From Micractinium sp. NFX-FRZ (Eukaryota; Chlorophyta; Trebouxiophyceae; Chlorellales; Chlorellaceae), in contig JAPTJF010000024.1 of NCBI GenBank assembly GCA_029339195.1, positions 62,001-126,000 on the forward strand: DNA of 64,000 nucleotides, in the 5' to 3' direction. Position numbers and translations under genes: made by a program. Shown here in pieces: positions 9,117-20,541 of the stretch (the first letter of the stretch is position 1; every line of letters starts with the position of its first letter). A model generated the notes under the pieces. That model had not been told where the DNA came from and ran no database searches. It saw only the letters and a program-made list of their open reading frames with translations.

Positions 9117-11001
9117 ATGATTGGCGTGGGCAATGTGTTCTGTGCACCATCTGCCAAGACTATCCCGGCCTTGCTACGCCTCCTGAAAGCATTCCAGGGG
9201 TCGCCGGTCCAGCCAATACTCGTAAAGCGAACCTGTAGGCTGCTCGCCCCCTTCTGGCAACCCTGGTCGAGCAGCGCAGCTGCGAGTATGGCAGAGAGCC
9301 GGCATGCCCTGTCGTGGGCACGGCGCTGGCCTGTGCTGCCACCGCACGCTGTCGCCGCCGCTGCCGCACTCACCGACGTCCCCCTCTCGCCGGTAGGGCA
9401 CCACCGCTGCAGCACCTCTCAGACGCCCCCCGGGCCGGCCCTCAGCCCTTCATGCAGCAGCCAGCAGCGTTGGGTGGAGTCTGAAGGCGCGCCGCCGTGG
9501 GCAGCAGCCAGAAGCCAGCCAGACGCATGTGCGCCACTGTTCAGCTCCCGCGCATGCAGCCCTCAGCAGCGACCCCCCCGGCAGCAGCCCCCCCAGCAGC
9601 AGCCCCACCAGCAGCCGCAAGCCACCGCCAGCGCAGACGAAATAGAATGGCTGTGCACCATCCTGCAGCCCATCCGCCCCCTCCCACTCCCAGCGGGGAG
9701 CTGCTTCTGGAGTGGACACCGGCGGGGGGAGGTCGCCGCCACCCGCCAGCTGCAGTGTCAGCTTCCAGCCAGGCAGGAGGTGCAGCAGGGTGTGCCAACC
9801 GGCATGCTGGATCCGCAGTGCATCACATTACTGATCCCTCGGCCATCCAGCTGTACAGCATCAGCCAGCTTCAGCCAGCGGGCGATGACGGCGCCCCTCG
9901 AGCACCGCTGCGCCAGCTGGCAGGGGCAGCGCCAGCAGGGCGGCGGCAGCGGCGGCGGCAGCAGCACCCCGGTGCAGTACGCTGAGCAGGCAACAGGGCT
10001 GCATGGCTTGCAGCTTCAACTGCTGGCGGCCAGCTGGCGGTGGGAGGATTGCCCGCTGCTGCAGTGCCAACCGCTGGCCTGCCCGCCGCCCCAGCTGACG
10101 GCTCCGCCAGCCACAGTGCCCTCCCACCCGCCCGCCGCCTGCCTCTCTCGCACGCATCAAACTGTGGCGACCTGCGACGCCTATGCCACAGCTGGCACGT
10201 TGCAGCCGAATCCTGAGGGCTGCAAAACCACCGCCAGCTGCGCGGCCGCATCTGCAGGCGCCGCAGACTGTGCGTCCGCCCCCGCAGGCGACGCGGTAGG
10301 CAGGACAGCGGGACAGCGGGACAGCGGGGCAGCGGGGCAGCAGGGCAGCGGGGCAGCAGGGCAGCAGGGCAGCGGGGCAGCAGGGCAGCAGGGCAGCGGG
10401 AGGAAGCGCAAGCGGGGTCAACAGTGGAGCGATGCTGAGCTGGAGGTGCTCAGGCGGGAGGAGCCCACGCTGTACCAGCGGGTGCTGGCCAACCGGCAGG
10501 TGAGCTGTCCAGACACCAGTGGAAGCTTGCTGGCTGGGTGCAAGGGCGGGGATATGCAACAACCCAAACCTTGGCCTGGCTGCTGGGCAGCTGCTGCACT
10601 GAGGCTCACGTTCATAATCCGCGCTGGCTGTTTGGGGTCGCAACGGGGGCGGGAAGGGAGGCAGGTGTGGCAGTGGGTGGGAGCTTTGCAGTGCTGCGCC
10701 GGCAAGGGTGCCTTCCCCGTAAAGGGCTGCTAGACGTGCTGAGAGCGTGCTGCTGGACGAAGAAGCAGCGGGCCGCCTGCAGCTGCTGTCAGACAGCGCA
10801 GGCAGCTGCAGGCCTGCCGAGCGCCACTGTTGCCCACCGCACCGATGCATAGCTGCGCCCTGCCCGCCCCGCCGATGCATGCAGTCGCTGGCGGCGCACC
10901 GCGCGAGGCAGGCACAGCAGCGGGCACAGCAGCAGGCACAACAGGCGGCACAGCCCCTTCCGACAGAGCTTGGCATGACAGCGCCGGGAGCGGGGGCCTG
11001 A
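9117..11001 (+). CDS. bZIP-like basic-region protein, low complexity
   Basis: Two-exon model: 9117-10499 and 10885-11001, phase 0, 499 residues. The long first exon is rich in A, S, P and Q and carries a GQQGSGAA tandem repeat. Near its end it reads RKRKRGQQWSDAELEVLRRE, then PTLYQRVLANRQ. The next exon continues SLAAHRARQAQQRAQ. Joined, this gives N-x7-R spacing (NRQSLAAHR), the hallmark of bZIP basic regions, with the intron inside it. What follows is Q- and A-rich with no obvious leucine heptads, so DNA binding as a bZIP dimer is uncertain. The start codon is a guess: the first ~100 residues could be 5' leader. The TGTAA motifs at 11541 and 11552 support the direction and end. Confidence 0.45.
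10306..10400 (+). repeat. Short-period coding repeat (GSGAAGQQ type)
   Basis: Tandem units of AGCGGG(A/G)C and GCAGCAGG run through the coding exon of the bZIP-like gene and would vary protein length. Confidence 0.8.
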
Positions 11002-11783
11002 GCTTGCATTCAGAAGGTGTGCTGCGCTGCACCCACAGAACTGTTCCTGTGGTGGGGCCATGGCTGTGTGCCCATTGGTAGAGGGTTGGTGAGGCATCAG
11101 GTCCCAAGCTGGCGTCTGTGGCCTGGCTGGCGGTGAAAGGGGCAGCTCCCCAGTCCTGCCCCCCCTGCCACCTACAGCGCCCTGCTGCTGCTGCCGCCCT
11201 GCTGTGCAGTGCTGGGGTGACGTGGCAAGGAGCGGCGTGATGCTGCCACTTGTGTGTTGCTCCCTGAGGCGGGTGCAGGCCATGAAGTGACACACAGATG
11301 TTGGAAACAAGTCGTCATGAACAGCCATCGCATTACTTGCAAGTTTCGTATCAACGTGCTCGTCCAGTTTGCTGCCCACAGTTTCCCCTGCCCTGCCCAT
11401 TCTCTCATCATTGTTTCAATTGCACAGCTGTTGAGAGCACAGCGCGCTGCCCGACAGCAGCAGGCTTTGATTTTTATCCTAAATTCATGTCAGCATTCAC
11501 TGGTTATGGCCTCTTCCTGATTCTGCGAACTGTTTTGCACTGTAATTTGAGTGTAAACCCCCTGGCGGCATGCAAGCCGGGCGAGCAAGAAGTTGGTAAG
11601 GGTGAGGGGCATAGGGAGGAAAGGGCGGGCACGGCTCCGTCGGCTCGGGGCCAGCTCACATCGGTATGCCAGCAGCTGGCAGGCGTGCCTAGCATGGCAT
11701 GCAGCTGCTTGTGTCCTGCTGACATCTTGTGCCCTCAAGCCGTAGGAATCTTCCTCCAGCTCTTGCACCCCTCACCTTACAGC
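11002..11783. other. Convergent 3' region between the bZIP-like and SMP genes
   Basis: Two + strand TGTAA motifs (11541-11545, 11552-11556) sit about 540 bases past the bZIP-like stop and are good polyadenylation-signal candidates. No other gene is supported. Confidence 0.55.
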
Positions 11784-13955
11784 CTACTGCACCTCGCCGC
11801 CGCCACCGCCGCCGCCATCTTGTTGGCCCTGCGCCTCCTGCTGCTGCCGGCCCTGCCTGTGCCTGTGGTGGTAGGGCTCCGCCAGCCCCGCCTCTGTGTT
11901 CTGCCGTGCATAGGAGGCCACCTGGCTGGCCACCCCGCCCGGCAGCACCTGTTGAGTGGGGTGGGGGTGGGGGTGGGTTCGGCGGCGGGTCAAGTGGCAC
12001 TGCCTGGGCCAGTGCGGAAGTGTGCCCCTTCGTCTTCCTCCCCTGTGAGAGGCACTTTCCTCCCTTTCGCAGGGTCCCCAGCATTTCAGGTGCGCACCAG
12101 CTCTTCAGGTGCGTGCTGCGCAATACCGCCCTCCACACCACCCAGCCCGGGCCAGCAGCAGCACGGATGCCGCCTGCAGTGCACATTGCCTCCCTCCACC
12201 ACACCCTGGCCCGCCCCACCTGCCCATACAGCCGCGACTCAGCCGACTGCAGCAGGGCCGCCGACTCTTCAGTGAATCCCCCCGCCTCGATTGCCTTCCT
12301 CATTCCCAGGTCAGCCTTGGTGCCGGCGCTCTGCATGCGGCAGGCGGGCAGGCAGGCAGGCGGGGCAGGCAGAGGGAGCAAGACACGGAGGGTGACACGT
12401 AGGGCCCTGCACCCTGCCTCAATTGCCTCTTTAGGACTATAACCGCCAGGTCAGCCCGGGTGGCGGCGACCACGGGTGGTTGGGGCGGGAGCGCTGGCAG
12501 GTGGGGGGCCCAGGAGTGGGGGCCGGGCAGGGGGGAGGAGTGGGGTGGGAGGGTGTGTGCTGCCAGCTTGGCGCCCTGCCCCATTCAGAAGCATGCCCCC
12601 AGTGGAGTGCCCACGGCCGTAGAGACCGCCGCCTGCTCGCTTTGCGCCTGTGCCCGCAGTCCCCAGGGGTCACAAATGTTTAGAGCGAGCAAGGCTGCAC
12701 CCGCCCCCTGCACCCACCGCAACCAGAGCCTCACCAGAGCCTTGCTGGCCAGCCCTCCTTTTGGGTTGAACCCCAGCTGCTCCCGCTCCGCTGCCTGGAT
12801 GCCCTTGGCCTCCTCCAAGCTGGGCAGCTCCTCTGCTGTGGGGGAATAAAGAAGGAAGGCAGGCCGGACGACAGTTTTGAATTGGAAGACAGAATTGGAG
12901 CAAGGAATAATTCTTTCTGCTTTGTTGGAGTCCGCGCTTGCTTGCCTGGAGGCCACGTGCCTCCTCCACGGCGCAGAGCTCTGATGCTGATGGGGAGAAC
13001 AGTGCTGGGCCAGGGCTGGGGTGTGCGGGAGTGGGGTGCTGCCGGGAACGGATGAGCAAAGCCAGAAACGCGGCAGGGTAGGTTTTGCAAATCGCTGGTT
13101 GAACTGGTGGCAACCGCTGCGGGTGCAACCTGGCTGCCTGGTGCGTGCCCACGCATGCACCCCGCATGCATGCTCCGCCAGCTGTGCACGCCACCCCCCT
13201 GTTCACCTGCCACGGGTCCCAGCTGCTGCACAGCTGCCAGCATCTCTCGGGCAGTTGGCTCGGCAAGGAAGCCAGCCTGTCGATTGGCCTCTGCAGCTTT
13301 CTGCGGAGAGGGAGCAGCAGGAATGGATGCATGTGTGCTGTGTGCCGCCGGGGGGTGGGGATGCGAGCGGGCACTGTCCCCAGCAGGCACCACCTGCGCT
13401 GTGGGGCAGGAGCAGGGCGAGGCACGTTCCCTAGGTGGGGAGGCGAGCGGGCACACTTGCATACACCGCCTCGCTGGCGCAGCCCACGCTCTCGGGCGGG
13501 AGCAAGAAGGACGCGCTTTCCTTTTCCCCCGCGTCTGACTGCTGCACACCAGTGGAACGTGATGTGGTGAAGCTGCCACCAGCGGTAGTGCCCCTCACCT
13601 GCACGGCTGCCGCAAAGCCTCCCTTGGTGACGTGGCCGCCATGGGAGCGGGCCTCTGCCGACTCGATTGCCGCCGCATCCGCCAGGGTGACAGGCGAGCC
13701 GTCGTCTTTGAGGAACGGAGGGTCCAGGCCTGGGAGACACACAGAGTGAATGGCAGAGAACAGAGGTGAGGGGTTTGTGGTAAAGTCGGAAGGGTGGGGG
13801 AGAGCATGCGCAGCAATCGAGGCGGGCGGCCGGGCGGGCGGGCGGCGGCGAGTTGCTGTTGCCTGGAGCACGACTGGGGCCGAGGCCTTGGACGCGCCTG
13901 CGGGGGGCGGCTCGTTCCTCTGCAGCTCCCTCAGATGCTCTGGGTCCCACTGCAT
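11784..13955 (-). CDS. SMP (seed maturation protein) domain protein, LEA-like
   Basis: Exons: 13898-13955, 13599-13729, 13207-13300, 12735-12835, 12220-12330, 11784-11948. Total 660 bases, 219 residues. It begins MQWDPEHLRELQRNEPPPAG. It then repeats SMP-type segments: DAAAIESAEARSHGGHVTKG, KAAEANRQAGFLAEPTAREM, LPSLEEAKGIQAAEREQLGF followed by NPKGGLASKA, and ADLGMRKAIEAGGFTEESAA. The last exon starts VLPGGVASQVASYARQNTEA and ends in Q/G-rich sequence. These alternating AxxxQSAE / KGG patterns are typical of SMP proteins tied to desiccation tolerance in plants. Intron 1 would start with GC (GCGCGT); reading straight through it is also open, so that junction is unsure. Introns 3 and 4 contain decayed exon copies. 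Confidence 0.75.
12412..12466 (-). repeat. Decayed copy of SMP exon 5 start
   Basis: Matches 12290-12330: ACCAAGGCTGACCTGG becomes ACCCGGGCTGACCTGG and a GGCAATxGAGGC block follows. It is upstream of the true exon in transcript order. Confidence 0.75.
12929..12990 (-). repeat. Decayed copy of SMP exon 4 start
   Basis: Reads SELCAVEEARGLQASKRG against the true AEELPSLEEAKGIQAAERE. It lies about 110 bases upstream of exon 4 in intron 3. Confidence 0.75.
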
Positions 13956-14243
13956 GGCCGCCTGCTGCCTAGGACTGGGGCTTGGGGTTCGTGCGCGCAG
14001 CTGTTGGCCAGGCGTGAAATGCAGGCTAACGTTGCCTGGGGTGCGAGCGTCACTGCGAGGCGCGTCTGGATACTGTAGAGCGTGCAGAGAGGGAAGCCAC
14101 GCTAGAGTGGAAAGTGATGCATGGCAGAGAAGCTGTGCACAAATGCCGGGCCCTCCAAGGTACCTTGTTCGCGCGTTTCTCACTGTCTGCCACCGCCCCT
14201 CTGCCCCACCAACAGCCCTCGCAGCAGCCCGCCAGCCCTCGGC
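13956..14243. promoter_or_regulatory. Short divergent promoter: SMP gene and small membrane protein gene
   Basis: Only 288 bases separate the two start codons, so the promoters must overlap or be shared. No clear TATA box is seen. Confidence 0.5.
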
Positions 14244-15849
14244 ATGAGCTCCTCGGCAGCTGGCGGAGGCCCCGGCCCCGGCCCTTTTGGCTCCTTCAAG
14301 GCAAGCTGCGCTGCAGCCTACGAGGCAGCCTACGAGGCAGCACCGAGGAGAGCTACGGTGCCTGGGAGTGGCGGACGCCCCGCGCGAGAGGAGCCCGCGC
14401 TCTAGCGACGCTCCGCCGCCGCGAGTTGAGCGCCGCACCCCCTTGTCCATCTCACTTCCCCCCACCCCTGTTGCCTGCGCCCTATGCTGCAGAGCACCCA
14501 GATGCCTGTGAAGCAGCCCACAATCGTGCTGGGAGTGGTCGCGGGAGGTGAGTACTAGTCCCCAGCATCTGTCTGCTGCCAGCGTGGATGGGTTGAGGAA
14601 ATTCCTGTGCCTGCAGGGCATGCTGTGCGCGTGGCGGCCGCCGTTCTGGGCACGACTGCGCGGTGCCTCCTGCGCCCTGCCGTGCACCTGCCCCCCGCAT
14701 CTGCTGTGCTTGCTCGTGTCGGCAGCCCTTGCACCGCAGTGGCACTCATTCGTAGCCCCCAGCCCCCCCCTAACACATCCCGCATACAAAACAACACCCT
14801 GGCTTGCGCCTTTTGGTGTGCCTGCCTCTTGCCTTTCTTCCTGCCTGCACCTGCCGCTCCCCTGGCTCTCACTTATAGCGAAAACCCCTCGCCCACCCAC
14901 CCCACCCCACCCTACCCCCGCACGCAGTGGCTGTTGTGTATGCTTTCTGGGAGGTGCGCCTGCGTGCCTCCCGCAAGCTGGGGCTGATCCCCAAAACTGT
15001 GGAGCGGGTGAGTGGCATGGCAGGACATGGGGAGGTAGGATGGCAGGGTGTGGGGAGGTAGGATGGCAGAGGTGTGTGGCATTGTGACATTGCACAAGTG
15101 GGTGCACCTCCCAGCATCTGCCTGGGGCCGCTGCTACAGCTTCCCACATCCCGCACACTGACCCCACCCCCTCCGCCCCTGGCTTTGATCCTGCCTGAAT
15201 AATTCATCCAGAGGATGCGACAGCACACGGCCATGCTTTCGGCTGCTGCCTCGGCGAGCCCCATCCCTGCCTCCTCTTCCCCACCGCCGCTGCCGCAGGA
15301 CTGGCAGGAGGCTGAGCACGAGCGCATGAGGCACGCGCCCTTTGAGGCCAACCCACACAAGTTTGCATACCTGAATGTGAGTAGGCCCCTGATCCTGTGC
15401 TGCACTTTTCGAATCTGTCGAATTCCTGGCCCACAGCCTGCGGACTGCCACGCAGCTGTGCTTCGCCAGAGCCTGCCAGGCGGGCAAAATCTGCACCAAG
15501 GTGGCCTGAAGAGGGCTGGCTCAGCCCTGCCTGTCCTGTTCAGCCACACCATCAGCAGGGCTCGTAGCCAGGGCTTCAGTGGTGGCACAACTGCCAGTCA
15601 GCCGCCGGCAGCCCACCCTGCTCCGGGCCACCCCGCCTCACCCTTCCAGTTACTGCAAGGGGCTGCCGCCTGCAGCCCATCCCATGCCACCCAGCCTCAT
15701 CACCTCTCCACGTGCACCCACCTCCCCCCTGGTGCCGCCCATCCCATGCCACCCGCCTCATCACCTCTTGTGTGCACCCGCCCCCGGCCCACCCTCTGCA
15801 GCCTTTCCGCCACAACGTGCCCATGAGCAAGGCAGTGGTGATTGAGTGA
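14244..15849 (+). CDS. Small single-membrane-segment protein, function unknown
   Basis: Exons: 14244-14300, 14493-14547, 14928-15007, 15299-15376, 15802-15849; 105 residues. The sequence starts MSSSAAGGGPGPGPFGSFK. A hydrophobic stretch PTIVLGVVAGVAVVYAFW follows at about residues 26-43, then basic and charged DWQEAEHERMRHAPFEANP and a short tail ending MSKAVVIE. Size, one membrane segment and the charged tail recall small organelle respiratory-complex subunits, but I do not recognise a family. The first intron begins GCAAGC (GC-AG) directly after AAG. The phase-perfect five-exon structure and TGTAA at 16217 argue that the gene is real. Confidence 0.7.
15666..15790 (+). repeat. Direct duplication in the last intron of the small membrane protein gene
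   Basis: A block of about 60 bases (CCCATCCCATGCCACCC, then GCCTCATCACCTCT and GTGCACCC) occurs twice in tandem before the final acceptor. Confidence 0.8.
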
Positions 15850-17294
15850 GCCCGCCTAGCTGGCAAAGCCCCAGCCAGTCAGCACGCCGCCCTGCTGCAC
15901 TGCCAGGCTTGCCTGCTGTACTGCCGGGCTGGCGGGTGGTCGGGAGGGCCCAGCGCCAGGCTGGCGGGGCCACGTGTGGCATGCAGCAGAAGCCGCAGTG
16001 CCGAGCAGTCCGCAGCACCCACCAACCACAACACTTGTTGGAGAGTTTGTGCTGGATGGCTGACGAATGGCGCGCGCCGCTGCCGCAGCAGGAGCGGTTG
16101 TGACAGCCGGCCAGGTGCCCACGTGCACGTGCGCTGCTTGGGCCGGCATCCGAGGCTCGCAGCACCGAGCACAGAAAGGACATTACCTGCGTGGCCACCG
16201 CTGCTGATGTTGTTATTGTAACCTCTCGACTGTTCAGAAAGCTTCGAGTGGCACTACAGGCCAAAGAGACAGAGAGGAGTGAAGAGAGAGCACACATGCA
16301 AGGAAGATTCCTTGGTGGGCGCTTGCCGCCAAGCGCAGACGCCCTCTGGTCAGGCAGGGCAACCCTCTGGGCCTGGTGATTTGCGAGCAGCCCACCCGTG
16401 CCCCTCTGACCTCCTGCTCAATGGCACGCCTGCGCCCCGGCCACCTGCGCCGTGGGGTGACGCCTTTCCGACTCCCGCCGGGCTTGGGGGAGCCTTCTCA
16501 GCATCCGGACAGCTAGCATCCGGAAAGCAGGGCAGCGTTCTCCCATAGTTGGGAGTTGTTGGGTCAACACCCAACGCTATCCAAGCCGTTGCGCAGAGGG
16601 ACCCATTTCCGCCCAAATGCCTGCGGCTTCTAAACAGAGCTGGAGGCAACTGGCAGTGCCTCTCATGGGCTCTGCAATGGGTCCCTGCAAGTACATGCCC
16701 GAGAGCCCGGCCGCCCTCACAGCCTGCTTTCAAGCCGTCACCGCGACAGCCTTGCTCGGCGGGCCGGCCATTCTTGCCAGCCATGCAGTGGTGTCTGGTG
16801 TACACAGCGGTACGAGACAAAATTCAGACGAACAACGCCACAGCCAAAATTTAAAAACTGGGCGCGCCCGAGGCCCGCCTCTGGGGGAGCGGGCGCGTGG
16901 GCGCAGCCACCGAGCGTTGGGGAGAGGAGGAGGTACGTGGGTGCTGCTGGTCCTCCACCTGATGGGGCGGGCAAAGGAGCCTAGCCAACAACTGACTGAA
17001 TCATTGAGGCAGGCCCAGCGGGCGAGCAAACGCACACGGGGGAGCGGCTCGGCCGCCGCCCCCGGGGTGCAACGCACCGCTGACCGCCTCAGGAGCCAAG
17101 CGGCCTACCCCCCAGGCCGCCCTGGTCGCCGTCAGGCGCCAATACGGCACCAGCCCGGCGCGGCAATGCTGCTGTTGGGTGCTGCCAGCCGCCTCCAGCT
17201 GTCACCAGCTGATGGGTGCTGGCTCCCGGCCAGCTGGGTGCTGCCCAGCTGCCGCACCCGTCGCCAGCTGTCAGCAGGGCGCTGACATGGGTGC
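15850..17294. other. Convergent 3' intergenic region before VDAC
   Basis: Contains a + strand TGTAA at 16217-16221, about 370 bases past the small membrane protein stop. The remaining ~1 kb holds no gene I can support. Confidence 0.5.
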
Positions 17295-20200
17295 TCAGTA
17301 GTTCAGGCTGTAGCCAAAGCCAAACTTGGGGGGCTTGTTGAGGTCCAGGGCGTTGAACTGGCCGCTCACAGCCAGCTTCGCCCGAGTCTTCATCTCCTGC
17401 AGCAGCGGGGGGGCAGAAGCGAGGGGACAGGAGGTGAGGCGCCAGCGCGGACTTAGGAAAGGTGGTGCGCTGGGGTGGAACTGTGACGGTTCAGCGGCCA
17501 GCTGAGACAGAATGGCAGCGGCCAGTCTGCAGGGCAGACAGCCACGGCTTGTCGGCCTTGCCCCACCTTGCTGCAGCCCCTGCCCTGTGGCTACCTGCTC
17601 GTGCGGCAAGCTCAAAGTGCCGCTGTTGTCCAGCTTTCAGCCCTCCCACAAAGACCAATCAACCAAGAAGGAAGTGCGGCATTCAACTGCTCGTACAGCA
17701 CCCTGACAATGGCCGCTCTTGTCAAGCTTCATCCTGCACCTCCCTCCCTCCCCAAGACCAACATAACCGAAAAGAAAGAACGCCATTCACCTGCTCGTAC
17801 AGCACGCTGACGATGCCGCTGTTGTCAAGCTTCAGCTTGGTCACGGCGCCGCCTGCCTGGGCCTTGGACAGGCCTGCGGGGTGGCAAGGAGAGTAGGGAG
17901 GTGATCAGGCCTCTGCTGGCCCCGCCCGCCCGCTCACCCACACTGCAAAGGTGTGCAAAGGTGCACCGCCAGGTGCCGCACAACCCGAATTCAGCCATGC
18001 GTATACTTGCAACCCCGCAGGTTCTTAGGCAGCCAGACACGCGCACGACGGGGTAAGCCAGCCCAACTCACCCGCTGCAAAGGAGGTGGTGTTGCTGGCC
18101 AAGTTCCGTGCCACCTCAGCGCCGATGGTGGTGTCGGCGGTCACCTTGTGCGCCACCAGGCCGGTGACTGCAGGGGGTCAGGGTTGTAAGGTTGAGTTTG
18201 AGGATAGGTGAAGGCTGGCACCGACAACTGCCGGTCACATCACTCAACGAATGTTCAGGCCGAAGGTCAGGCCGAAAAGCAAGGAGAGGGGCAGGAAAGG
18301 GGGAGGCCAGGGCTGTTGCGGCAGCACAGCAGGCAGGGTGGTGAGGGCGACCGTCAAGCCGCGCAGCCTCCGCTGCTACCAGCTGTTCACAGCGCCACAA
18401 AGACGCCCCGCCGTGCATGCCCCAGTACCCCCGCTGGCTCGCCAGCCTGCGCCGGCAGCGGGTGCAGCGCCTCCCGTCCCACTCACTGAGCTGGCTCTCG
18501 TTCAGCGTGACAGCCGCCTGGTAGTCGGGGCGGATGTAGCCGGCACCCACGGTCCACTGCACAGCGCAGCACGACACAGCAGGGCAGATGTGAGCTGGGC
18601 GGCCAGGCTGGCACACAGCGTGGTGAACAGCCACTGCACGCACACACTACTGGATGCGAGCTGCAGAGGCGAAAAAACAGCCCGGCAGCCTGCTACTGTC
18701 GGACGCACAAGCCAAACGGGCACGCCTCTGTTGAGAGCGCTCTTGGCAGGCTCCGCAGACAGCCTCGCCTCGCCTCCCCACTTGCGCGCACACCCAACAC
18801 CACCCACACCAGTGCTCAACCCTGCGCCTCCATTGTTATCACAAACCCACCTTGGTGATGGCGCTCTTGGAGGTGTCATAAGAGGCCTCGCCGCCGGCGG
18901 TGAGGTCGCCAAAGGCGGTGGTGGCTGCAGGCAGGCAGGGTTGGCGGGCAGGCACGCTGGATGAACAGAGTCATCACAGCCTAGCAGCCCAGCATAGGCT
19001 GGCAGCCGGCATCGCGGAAAGCAGCCAAGATCGGGCGTGCATGGTGCAGAGCGGGGCCAGAGGTGCGTGCGCTCGGTGCAACCACTGGCGGCCCGCCTGC
19101 AGCACAACAAGCGTTGGCTCTGGCTGTCTGCCTGCCGGGATGTACCGTGCAGAGGAGCTGTGGGGGCTTCCCTTGGCTTGCCAAACCCTGGCCAACTGCT
19201 GCGCACTGAGCACCCACCCGCCAGGTCAAGCTTGGGGGCCGCGGTGAGGGTGGCCGCCACCTTGGCGTTCACGTGGGGCACGCCGGTGTAGTCCACCTGC
19301 ACCTTGCCTGCACAGCAGGGCAGGGGCAAGGCACAGCACAGCAATGGGTCGACAGCCCCGCCAGGGACGGAGGGAGGCAGCGGATAGGGGGTATAGGGGC
19401 AGGGGTTCTCACAGCACAGCAGGCACAGCGTAAGTGGGACCGCCGATGTGGCACTGACATGGGGCCCGCCGGTGTCGCCCGCTGCTTGGTTATTGTGCAG
19501 CAGCACAGCAGGTCGCAGTGCAGCGCAGTAGGGATGCAGCACACATTGCATGATGTGCACATGGATGAGAGGCTGGGCAGGGGCAGGCAGCGCACCGGAG
19601 TCCACATCAGGGACGGTGCCGGCGACGGTCACGTTGAGGCCAGGGGCCAGCTCCTTGTAGGTGGAGGACAGCACAAGCTGCAGGGCAGGCGCGCACAAAG
19701 CAGGGAGCAGGGCAGGCCGGGGCAGGCTGGGAGCAACGTGTCAGCGAGCGGCCGGAGCATGTGCGCAGCGCGTCGCTCTTTGGTAGGGACATATCAGTGC
19801 AGCTCTCAAAGCCGCATGCACACGCCAGTTCCCATCAAGGCCAATGTTGCCTCTCTGAGCTGCAGCCTCTCAGGCCCGACAGGCTGGTCCATCGGGTGCA
19901 CCGGCGCACCTTGCCGGACTGCGCCAGCGAGGCGATCACGGTGTAGTTGGCTGCCGCGTAGCTGCCCTTCAGCGCCATGTCCAGCTTGTCATCCTTGCCC
20001 ACAGCGTTCACGTTGAACTCCTGGAGCGAGGGACGGCGCAGCGCAGCAAGGAGGGCGGCAGTGAGCTGTGCTGCTGCCGGAACAGTCCACCGGCGCCGCC
20101 GCTCGCCGGCTGTTTGATCAGTCCAAACCCAAGTTGAAGCTCAGCTCCACCTGACAGCCCGTGCCTCTCCAGCACTCCGGAACGGCAATGCGCGCGTCGG

Positions 20201-20541
20201 AGGGTCCCAAAGAGGTGCCCATTCTGCCGGTCATCCTCACACGCCGGCAGCTCCCCTGCTGCACTCACCACGCCATCGGCGGTCTTGCTGGTGACGTTGA
20301 GCACCTTGTCATACTGGAACTTGCCCCCCTTGCCGCCGCCGTAGAGGAGGTCTGCAGGCAACGGGCAGCAGGCCCCCGTGGTTGAGGGTCTATCGGCGAG
20401 GACCCTCCCCCCGACAGCAAGCTGGCCGTGCTCAGAGCCTGTGGATCGGCCTGCCCTTGCGATTGCGCGGTCAGCGGGTAGCTAGCCTACACACTCACCC
20501 TTGGCGGTGGCACCAAGCGAAGAGAAGGCGGCCACGGGCAT
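17295..20541 (-). CDS. VDAC: Mitochondrial outer-membrane porin (VDAC), 10 exons
   Basis: Forms the voltage-dependent beta-barrel channel for metabolites across the outer mitochondrial membrane. Exons: 20499-20541, 20269-20351, 19910-20020, 19596-19677, 19218-19307, 18851-18924, 18487-18556, 18072-18167, 17791-17873, 17295-17396. Total 834 bases, 277 residues, exactly the usual length. It starts MPVAAFSSLGATAKG DLLYGG and shows alternating beta-strand sequence, for example KFQYDKVLNVTSKTADGV and ATTAFGDLTAGGEASYDTSK. It ends with the porin signature FNALDLNKPPKFGFGYSLNY. All introns are GT-AG. The last intron is expanded by two decayed copies of the exon 9 end. Confidence 0.93.
17591..17731 (-). 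repeat. Two decayed copies of VDAC exon 9 end plus donor
   Basis: True end at 17781-17832. Copy 1 at 17677-17731 keeps LDN...VLYEQ-like sequence and upstream flank; copy 2 at 17591-17640 is more diverged. Offsets are about 104 and 92 bases, so the unit is a tandem duplication of exon end plus intron. Confidence 0.85.

Noticed and set aside
9870..11009. Long minus-strand open frames opposite the bZIP-like gene
   Set aside because: High-GC shadow frames of low complexity, with no family resemblance and no splice support.
11777..11781. Minus-strand TGTAA just past the SMP stop as its polyadenylation signal
   Set aside because: Only a few bases from the stop codon, too close to be convincing.
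16617..17285. 222-codon + strand open frame between the small protein gene and VDAC
   Set aside because: No recognisable domain, biased composition, convergent 3' region; probably chance in GC-rich DNA.
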